Below, in pieces: positions 55,367 through 64,000 of a stretch of 64,000 nucleotides of DNA (within the stretch, counting starts at the first letter, position 1; every line of letters begins with the position of its first letter). Position numbers and translations under genes: made by a program. Location of the stretch: assembly GCA_021234155.1 (NCBI GenBank), contig JAJEKV010000059.1, positions 62,001 to 126,000 on the forward strand. The letters run 5' to 3'. The notes under the pieces were generated by a model, which was given only the letters and a program-made list of their open reading frames with translations, did not search any database and was not told where the DNA came from. This stretch comes from Isoetes taiwanensis. Lineage: Eukaryota; Streptophyta; Lycopodiopsida; Isoetales; Isoetaceae.

Positions 55367-58097
55367 CTAGTAACGATTCCCAGCGTTGCTGGGCATAGGT
55401 TGGAAGCCTGTAAATGTTTCGACTGCAATGTGAAAAGCGTGTGGTGATAATGATGCTTCGCGTTCTTGGGCTTTACTTGGAACATGTAGATGATATGCAT
55501 GCATGCACTTATAGTCTACATTGCACGCACGTAAAACTGCAATGAACCTAAACCTTAAGCCTAACATAGAATCTTGGCCATCTTATGGCATCAAATTTCG
55601 ACCATTGGATCACTTTCGTAAAGACATGCATTATCGAACATTTTTTTGAATAAAGATGTCAATGCCTTTGCCTTAATGTAGGGCATAGGCTGTCTACGTT
55701 CAATACAAAGGAAATCATTACATGTATCAAGGACTAAGGACGTCTATTTATATTTCAAGTTGATTTTTAGATGTTCTTAAATTATAAGAGATTGCCCACC
55801 TTTTGTGGATAGATCAACGATTTGTCTTGTGTATGTCTAGGTATAAGTATGTCTAGGTATAAGGTTAGTTGTGGTTTATGTCTTGATATCCAGCTTTAGA
55901 AGAAGATTTTAAGTATATCTTAATTGTGGTTTATGTCTTGATATCCAGCTGGTATGCACATGTGTCTAAACTCTTGTAATCAATCTAGCAAGTAGCTTGA
56001 ATGGATTTCTTGAAAGCTAAGAAGGTTTAGAGCCATCGTGTCCATTTGTTTGGAGAAAAGGCTTGCATATTTCTTTGTTTACTTGTACATTAGATGATTT
56101 ACAGTATTGTCTCTATTTTCACCTTCTAATCCTTACATAAAGGTTGCTACACTTTATCTCATTCTTAAGAATTCATTGAGAACATGGTAGATGTTGTAGA
56201 AATCTTCACTCTAAATATATTCCATTTTCCATGAATGTGCTCAATTTTCCATGAATCTGTCTGTAGCAGAATGCAGCTTGTTCATTGAATTGTGCAGTAA
56301 GTTAAGTGACAAAATTTAATATAATTCCTTGACTTTTATTCTTCTTTGGCTTAAAGGCAAGGCATATCTGCTGGGCCATGTCTCTGCTTGCATACTGTTC
56401 GCTGTTCAGTATTGAATATCACATATGTAGCACATATAAATAAGTCAACTGAACGATTTTCTAAGTACTCAATAAAAACGTGAGCCAATTGTAACATGAA
56501 CATGGGGGAGTAATGAACATGAACTTGTAGGAGTAATGACAGGTTAACTTAAATTGGCACCAGTAGACATGCTTAGAGCTGTCTATCTCAGTAATTTTAT
56601 ACAATGATGTCCAGACCTGCTCTACAATCCTGCCGTTTTCTGGAATTACTTAAAGCCTCTACTTTTACAAAGTGATCTATCCAATCTGCATCCTAAATGT
56701 TTTGGCAGTGAGAACTTTTGGCTGAGATCTGACGAAACTTCAATTGAAGTCATCCTCGTAAGCTACCAGCCAACTGAAGCATCAATTTATGAGATATGTG
56801 CTCCAAAAGTACAAAATGAGTATGGTGTTAATCTTCTGTGCATATTTGGCAAGAACAGTAAGATATTGGTAATATCTTCATTATCATGCCATCAGAAAAG
56901 AGCTGAGGGATCCAGAGGAGATTTACTGGTTATTTTGGAACTGCTATCTGAAGGACTTACGCAAAATGGCCTTTTTCACATAAGGAACATGTCTTCTCTG
57001 CATGCTATGCAACTTAGAAGGCTTTAGGTTATTTTTTGGCTTTAAAGCTCTGCTGCTGGACAATGGTCTGAAGGAAGCTCTTAAAGATGAGCCATCTAAA
57101 CTCTGCACATAAGCAAAACAAAGATTAAGAGAGAACAAAACAAAACCAAAGAAAAAAAGGGAAGAAAATTCAAAAAACAAAGGGAACCGTACACAAATCT
57201 AGAATGTCATGGAAAAGGATGTATTGGAGAGTAGATGAAAAAGGATGTGCTTAAAACATAACTCGGATGACAGGTTACTGCAGACAACCCATTATTCCGC
57301 ACCAAATGAACTTTCCAGCTGACTGACTAAAGCTTCCCCTTTGCTCTTGTTACTATTCTTCTCTCTTAGATTTGGTGGTAATGTTTGCCATGACTGTGTA
57401 GCTATGTTAATTACTGTGTAGCTATGTTATTGAAGAATACCATAAGGAATGAAGCATATTATATAAGTATGTGGCATCATTTTTCAAGAATCTGATGGTT
57501 GATATTTCAAAATTAGAAGAAATATGGAAATCATTGTCATAGGCTGGGATGTTTTGTAGGAAAAGTACCTTGTCATGGATTGCTACAAATGCTTCGATTC
57601 TGATCCTCCATTCTGGTTATACTTCTGTTGCAAAGTTCCTCTGTTATCAATTAACAACCCATCTCTTCATTCTCTTTTCCGCATATCACGCCCATCTCCG
57701 GCATCATTTGTAGCCCAAATATGTTGTCTCTTGCTTAGAAATCTTCTATCTAAACCAGCTACATACTTACCCGGCTCAGAAATCTTCGATCAACACCAGC
57801 TACATCCTTGGCTCTGCATATCCGGCTGCAAAGGTTCTGATACGCTTATGATTCAGCTCTGCTTCTTCAAAAATCTTCTATTTTTCCTTACTTGTGTGGT
57901 CCTGGCCCTGCTACCCACCAAATAGCTTATGCAAATTGCCTGTGCAAATCACCGAATGATATCGCCTCTGCAAATCACCTACCAAAACTGCCCGATATAT
58001 CAGAAGCTGGGCCGGACATATGAGAACCCTAAATGTCGAAAATAGGGTTAGGGTTTCGTTGACGACATACTTACCCAATAACATTATAATATAAAGA
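55367..58097 (-). mobile_element. Helitron B, non-autonomous, 2731 bp
   Basis: On the minus strand it starts TCTTTATATTATAATGTTAT (58097, flanked by A) and ends with the hairpin CCCAGCAACGCTGGG and GTTACTAG at 55367, flanked by T. It shares the 3' ~75 bp with Helitrons A and C and the 5' AAACCCTAA region with C. No Rep gene lies inside. A minus-strand open frame at 56944-57180 and other short frames look incidental. Confidence 0.87.
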
Positions 58098-58660
58098 TAT
58101 TTGTTGTTTTAATGCTATATTATCTATCGATGTAATTTCAAGAAAACAAGTCCTTTTTGTGCCTTATTTAATGTAAATACAAATAATTAACCAAATATGC
58201 AACATACACTACACTTTTCTAAATGCAAAAAATAGAATTGAAAAACACTATATGCGCTAAAAATAACGCTTATTTGGCGCGATTTTGGAATAGACATAAT
58301 CCCAAAATAATTGAATGATGGTTCTATTTCGTCCTCTAGGTTTTGAGTCCCATGTCACAGGTCCCTTGTATGTATCTTGATTTTTCTTGATAATAGATTG
58401 TTGTCCTTCAAAGAAAAAAAATCAATGTGTCTGATTTACATACCTTTTTTGGATTGGAAGGAAATAGAATTGGATCACTTTTAATTGAGACTCTACAACA
58501 TACAGAGAGTTGTATTAAAAATGTAAATACCCTCATAGAAGAAGAGGATGCATTAAGTGAGAGTGAGGAATTGGATGAGGAATTGGAAACTCATCTAATT
58601 TTTTATGACTATGATATATAATAATGTCGTCTTATAGGCCTGGGAGGCCTCCCAAAAGAC
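58098..58660. other. AT-rich flank, no gene
   Basis: It contains a 64-codon frame (58427-58621) with an acidic end (EEEDALSESEELDEELETHL). I do not recognise it and the context gives no support, though an acidic tail of a decayed transposon protein is possible. Confidence 0.35.
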
Positions 58661-61600
58661 GTAATACACTTCACTTCTCTCTGTCTGTCTGTTTGAGTCT
58701 GATATAAGAGATGGCACCTTCTCCAAGTCGAATAAGGCCAGGACTTGACATGGCTAGCTCACCAGAGGGGAGAGGCCAAGCCCCAGGAGATGGACCCCAA
58801 AAAACATTCTCGAGGAAGCCTTTCCTGGCAGCGCTTCAACTGCAGATTCTCGACCACATCCCAAGTGCAAACGGCCAAAACTCGACCTCCACAACGTGAA
58901 CCCTACAATAACCTAGCAACACACAAGGTTTACATTTCGGAGCTCATGTCCAAGTCAGATTCGAACAGGATCTTGCGCCGTATCATCACATAGCAGGAGA
59001 GTGTTGATGCCATAAGAAGGATCCTTACAACCCCAGGAAACAACTCGCCCCAAAAGTCCTCTCCCAAAAGCCCCTGGCCATGGATGGGCAACTCTCCCAC
59101 TCTGGAACTATGAATTGGCTCTGTGAAAGGGCTCAGAACATCGACATTACCCTAGAGACCAAGTTTCATGGGCAGAAGACCACCATTTCTCCAAGAAGAG
59201 CCAATAGCTCATATCCAACAGATTCGTAGTCAATTGGCCTAGAGATGGCTGCGGAATACTGAAATGTAGAGTATTCGTATTTCTTTCGTTGCCAAAACTG
59301 GCTGTATAACTTGGTCCATTGGGTAACTTCGCCATTCTAGACAATTACCGAAGTCAAATCGCTATTCCGCAGCCCCTACACTGCCCGAACAACGAAACAC
59401 TTGGGTTTCTACACGGTCCCCTGCAGGACGCTTTGTGGTGGCACACTACAAGGGATAGTCGACGTCCAACGACGTCGCGACGTCGAAGAACGACGGGTCG
59501 TCGTCGAACATCGACGACATCGTCGTTCCAACGGCGATAACGCCGCGTTCGGCGCCGTTCAACGACGTTTCGGGGATGGCGTGTCGGATTAGCTGCGTGG
59601 CATGAATGCTGCTACGCCAAAGGCTGGCGGGCAGCTGCGTGTCAAAACATCGTCGGTGAACGTCGTTGAACGGCGCCTCACGTGTGAGCCGGCCGTGGCA
59701 CATCCGGCTGCGTGGCTTGCTGACATGCCAGGCTGGCACGCCACGGTGTTCTGCCACGTCGACATGACGTCGTTGAACGACGACTAAAAATCTGACGTGA
59801 CCGGTGAACCTTCGTGGCTTTGCCGACATGCCCGCCGGGTACGCCAAAGTGTCCTCGCCACGTCGACATGACGCCGTTAAACGACGCTGGAATATCGGCG
59901 TGGCGGCGGTTTTGCCAGGCGATGGCCGATCGTCATCGTCCGCATACGCCATTGTCGGCAGGCGCGCCACGTAAGCAACGTCGTTTAACGACGTCACTTT
60001 TTTTTTTTTTTTTTTTTTGGGAAAAAAAAAAACTGCGAAAAAAAAAAAAAATTTAATACTGACGTCGCTTATCGTTTGGAATGCCAAAATTACCCTATGG
60101 ACTAAGTTACACGGTCAGTTTTGCAAAAAAACGACACACACTTACCACATTGCAGTATTCAACAGCCACCTCCTAGGCCAATTGACTATGAGTGTGTTGC
60201 ACATGAGATAGTTTGGCGCTTCTTCGAGAAGGGGTGGCCTTCTGGCCACAAAACTTGGTCCCTAGGGCAATGTCGACGTTCTGCGTCCATTGGCAGAGCC
60301 GAATCACGGTTCCGGAGAGGGACTTTTGGGGCAAGGCGCTTCGGGTGGTTTTAGGGTCCGTACTCAAGGTCAACACCCCCCCTACGCCAAGACCGGGCGC
60401 AAAGGTCCTAGTCGAATCGACAAGGATAGAGCCTCCTCAAACGTAAACCCTATGAGTTGCCGAGGTTCTAGCGGGGTTTTGCGTTTTGGGTGCCGAAGTT
60501 TTGGATAAGGTTTAGATCAAATAGTTTGCACTAGAACGGTCCCGGACAGGCTGTTGTTGGGCAGTAGAGCCGCACACTTTCTGCAAGTCAAACAAGGCCA
60601 GGACCTTGCAAGGCCTCCTCATTAGAGGGGAGAGTCCGAACCCCTGGAGGCGAGCCCCACAAAGCTTCCCCGAGGCCTTTCTCAGCGGCCGCTCACGGGC
60701 GTGCGCTAAAGACCACACTCCCGGATCTCGGTTCCGTATCCGCCCGTTGAATCCTTTGTTCCGGGAACCTGGTCCGAGAAGGTCCAAAAAATCCAACATC
60801 CGGTCCCGAGAACATATCAAACCGCTGGGCCCCTGCGGCGACAAATACAGAAACCAAAGTGTTTTGTCGTTCGGACATTGCGGAGGTTCGAAATGCCGAT
60901 CCGACTTCGCCACATCGTCGTCGAATGCCAAAATTACCCTAGGGACCAAGTTATACGGTCAGTTTTGCAAAAGAAACAAACACTTACGCCCTACATTGCA
61001 GTATTCAGCAGCCACCTCCTAGGCCAATTGACTACGAGTGTGTTGCACATTAGATAGTTTGGCGCTTCTTCGAGAAGGGGTGGGCTTCTGGCCACAAAAC
61101 TTGGTCCCTAGGGCAATGTCGACGTTCTGAGTCCATTGGCGAGACGGATCCGGTTACCGGAGGAGGGAAGTTGCCCGTCCGTCGCCAGGGCCTTCGGGAG
61201 AGGAATTTTGGGGCAAGCTGCTTCCGGGTGGTTTTTAGGGTCCGTGCTCTGGCGTCAACACCCCCCCTCTACATCAAGACACGGCGCAAGGTCCTAGTCA
61301 AATCTGACAAGGATAGAGCCTCCGAAACGTAAACCCTATGAGTTGCCAGGTTCTAGCAGGGTTTGCGTTTTGGGTGCCGAGTTTTGGTCTTTTGCACTTG
61401 GGACGTGGCCGATCACATGCAGTTGAGAACGCGAAGCAAGGGGAACTGACGGAATGGAGTTTGGACCTGTACTCCTCCCGTTGTGGCAGTTAGAAGTCAA
61501 GGGCCGCTTTTGCAGTAGCAAGACATTCGTAAATTCGTAATTAATGCATAGTACGGACTTAAATTCTGATTTTTTGTCAGCTAGCTTCCTAAGTCATCGC

Positions 61601-62745
61601 CAACATACAGGCCAACTTTCAAAAATTTTGGATAAGGTTTAGATCAAATAGTTTGCACTAGAACAGTCCGGGCAGCCTGTTGTTGGGCAAACCGAGCCGG
61701 GCACACTTTGCCCAAGTCAAACAAGGCCAGGACCTTGCAAGGCCTCCTCATTAGAGGGGAGAGTCCGAACCCCAGGAGGCGAGCCCCAAAAAGCTTCCCG
61801 AGGCAGCCTTTCCTGGCAGCGCTCCGCCGGGGGGGTGTACGCTAAAGACCACACTCCCGGATCTCGGTTCCCGTATCCGACCGTTGAATCCTTTGTTCCA
61901 GGAACCTGGTCCGAGAAGGTTCAAAAAAATCCAACATCCATCCAGGAGAACATATCAAACCGCGAAGCGTCCTGCGGGCGACAGCGTAGAAACCAAAGTG
62001 TTTTGTCGTTCGGACATTGCGGAGGCTCCGAAATGCCGAACCGACTTCACCACATCGTCCGGAATGCCAAAATTACCCTAGGGACCAAGTTATACGGTCA
62101 GTTTTGCAAAAGAAACAAACACTTACGCCCTACATTGCGATCCACCTCCTAGGCCAATTGACTACGAGTGTGTTGCACATGAGATAGTTTTACGCTTCTT
62201 CGAGAAGGGGTGGGCTTCGGCCACAAAACTTGGTCCCTAGGGCAATGTCGGCGCTCTCGAGTCCATTGGCGAGACGGATCACGGTTCGAAGAGGGGAAGT
62301 TGCCCGTCCGGCCGCCAGGGGCCTTTGGGAGAGGACTTTTGGGGCAAGCCGCTTCGGGTGGTTTTAGGGTCCGTGCTCGTGTCAACACCCCCACTACGCC
62401 AAGATACTCGCCAAGGTCCTAGTCAAATCGACAAGAAGCATAGAGCCTCCAAAACGTAAACCCTATGAGTTGCCGTGTTCTAGCGGGGTTTTGCGTTTTG
62501 GGTGCCGAAGTTTTGGTCTTTTCCACTTGGGACCTGGCCAATCACATGCGCTTGAGAACGCGAAGCAAGGGAACTGACGGCGGATGGAGTTTGGACCAAT
62601 ACTCCCTCCGTTAGGCGCTTAGAAGTCAAGGCCCGCTTTTACATAGCAAGACATTAAGTAAATTAAGTAATTAATGCATAGTCTGGGACTTAAATTCTGA
62701 TTTTTGTCACTAGCATCCTAAGTCATCGCCAACATACAGGCATGT
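58660..62745. repeat. Tandem array of ~1.1-kb repeats
   Basis: Two near-full units (about 60503-61624 and 61625-62745) share GGATAAGGTTTAGATCAAAT, AGGCCAGGACCTTGCAAGGC, TCCTCATTAGAGGGGAGAGT, CCTAGGGACCAAGTTATACG and AACTTGGTCCCTAGGGCAAT. The last two form an internal inverted pair ~180 bp apart. Partial, more diverged units lie at 60075-60500 and, partly inverted, at 58680-59445. Open frames here shift between copies and encode nothing consistent. It may be a satellite or nested copies of an unidentified element. Confidence 0.72.
59454..60073. mobile_element. ~620-bp CG-rich insert with CGTCGTT/AACGACG palindromes
   Basis: It lies inside the tandem array. Possible ends are GATAGTCGACGTC (59454-59466) and GACGTCGCTTATC (60061-60073), inverted with two mismatches. 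The interior repeats CGTCGTTNAACGACG-like words and GACGTC many times and contains a T/A homopolymer stretch at about 60000-60052. No target duplication was found. A related cluster lies at about 63085-63180. Confidence 0.5.
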
Positions 62746-63039
62746 TGAGATAAACTACATCTTCGCATGTTGGTAGGGTATTAGTTCTCATAGCAGGGGA
62801 CAAAATTAAAAAAATATATATATATGTCGTCGTAACAAGCGAACACGTAGCTATTGGTAAGGTATTAGTTATCGTAAGGGGTAAGGTATTACTAGTTATC
62901 ATCATCATTATTATATACCTCATAGCTCAACGGATGTACCACAAAAACATTGAACATTTTCATGGTGGTATATTTCATAACTTTAACGGGTGTAGCAAGT
63001 CAAATAAACCCCTATCCATGTTAAATAAACCCATGCATT

Positions 63040-63180
63040 CTATACTATTTAAAAAAAAAAAAAAAAAAAAAAAAATTTTTTTTTTGGTCGTCGTAAAAAA
63101 AAAAAACGTCGTTACAAACGTCGTTCAACGACGGCGTTTTTTCGTTTAACGACGTCCACGACGTCGTTAAGCGGCGACGT
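63040..63180. repeat. Second CGTCGTT/AACGACG cluster next to poly-A/poly-T
   Basis: A ~28-base A run and T run are followed by GTCGTCGT, ACGTCGTTACAAACGTCGTT, CAACGACGGCG, TTTAACGACGTCCACGACGT and CGTTAAGCGGCGACG. The vocabulary and homopolymers match the insert at 59.45-60.07 kb, so this is probably one end of another copy. Confidence 0.6.
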
Positions 63181-64000
63181 GATTCATCGGCGGTGACAAT
63201 CCGCGCTTATTTTCGAGCAAGCAAAGCTTATGGAGGAGGCGTTTTTGAGGCGATTTTAGGCGGGATCTACTTTGGGGTCTATTCTAAGTGTAAGACAAGC
63301 TTCATAAAGGTATGTGCGGGATCAACCAACTTCGTTTTTGAATCTAAACTTGTTTTGGTAGATTTAGGGCTTTTGTATTTGTTGTTTGTTCTTCCTTCAA
63401 CCTTCATTCTTCTTCTTCCATTCTTGCATCCTTCTTCCATACATATTCTTCCATTCCCTTTGTCATCTTCTTCTTGATTCTTCCTCCTCTTATACTACTT
63501 CTTCCTCCTCTTATTCAAATTCTTACTCTTAATCCTCCTCTTGCGCTTCATCTTCTTAATTATTCTTCCTCCCCATTTTGGGTTCCTCCTCTTCTTCTTA
63601 GCCTTTTCTTCTTGAATTCTTCCATTCTTCTTCTAATTTTTTTTCCATCTAAGAAGGCGTCGTTAAAAGGCGAGACCCTTCTTCTTTCAAAATTTTCCTT
63701 ATTAGTTGTTTTATACTATTTCTTTCTAATCATTGAATTTTTTGTTTTGCATGTACACTCCTAGCAAAATGTGTTGTTCTTGCAAAACAAGTTGGCACCT
63801 CTTCCAGGTAAGGATTTAATTTTTTCAATAATGCTAATAAAATACTAATGCTTTATTTAGGTTAAATTGTTATCCAAGAAGGGGACGTCATTGAAACCAC
63901 CCTTCCCCCATTGATTTTCCATATTTTTTTTTCCTTTAAGTTGTTTATTTATACTAATATTTTACTAATCATTGAATTTATTGTTTTGCATGTACACTCC
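63181..64000. other. Pyrimidine-rich tract with a ~237-bp direct repeat; no gene identified
   Basis: From 63380 to 63650 the plus strand is rich in TTCTTC/CTTCCTCC. The stretch ending TTTTGTTTTGCATGTACACTCC occurs at about 63715-63762 and again at 63952-64000 (offset about 237), with a possible tandem unit running off the right edge. A GTATGTG after 63310 resembles a splice donor, so a 5' UTR exon of a gene beyond the window is possible. Confidence 0.4.

Noticed and set aside
59446-60087. 213-codon minus-strand frame
   Set aside because: It is a translation of the CGTCG-rich palindrome cluster and homopolymers.
60606-61022. 138-145-codon frames on both strands
   Set aside because: They lie in the tandem array and do not keep frame in the neighbouring unit.

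Overview
The window looks like a transposon-dense stretch of a land-plant nuclear genome, possibly a seed-free plant such as a fern; the lineage is a guess. Evidence for a plant: a copia-type element with an initiator-tRNA-Met primer site, Helitrons carrying a replication protein A (RPA) gene, CACTA-type DUF8039 fragments, and gene fragments of PDX2 and of FPP, a plant-specific coiled-coil family. No intact housekeeping gene was found. Nearly every stretch of coding logic belongs to a mobile element or to a host-gene fragment.

Layout. 1-3.15 kb (minus): N-terminal half of an autonomous Helitron Rep/helicase, running off the left edge, with a frameshifted RPA gene upstream at 7.7-9.2 kb. 10.3-11.1 kb: truncated PDX2 gene fragment. 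16.7-17.5 kb: remnant of the same element family that dominates 31.6-51.6 kb. 17.9-26.4 kb: CACTA DUF8039 fragments, a 2.5-kb inverted-repeat unit, a family of hairpin repeats and a MULE-like MITE. 28.9-30.1 kb: 19-bp minisatellite carrying CACGTG. 30.2-31.4 kb: 5'-truncated LINE.

31.58-51.56 kb is the most interesting part. It is read here as one ~9.6-kb DNA transposon, expanded to 20 kb by later insertions and sitting just after the start codon of another LINE's ORF1. It carries two divergent genes. On the minus strand is a six-exon gene joining a ParB-like domain to a beta-class DNA amino-methyltransferase (adenine-N6 or cytosine-N4). On the plus strand is a decayed DUF7869-type DDE-like transposase gene, split into 41.95-44.2 kb and 50.2-51.2 kb. 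A palindromic motif, TATTCYRGAATA, occurs about 18 times in the introns and flanks of the methyltransferase gene and was not seen in its exons. A self-methylating transposon whose own DNA holds the recognition sites is the obvious hypothesis.

Insertions into that element: Helitron A (31861-36942, minus) in its left flank; Helitron C (44335-49666, plus) in a putative transposase intron; a gag-only copia element (45246-47587) inside Helitron C; and a foldback MITE (38569-39106) in a methyltransferase intron. Helitron B (55367-58097, minus) is a third copy of the same Helitron family. The right end (58.6-64 kb) holds a ~1.1-kb tandem repeat array interrupted by a CG-rich element full of CGTCGTT/AACGACG palindromes.
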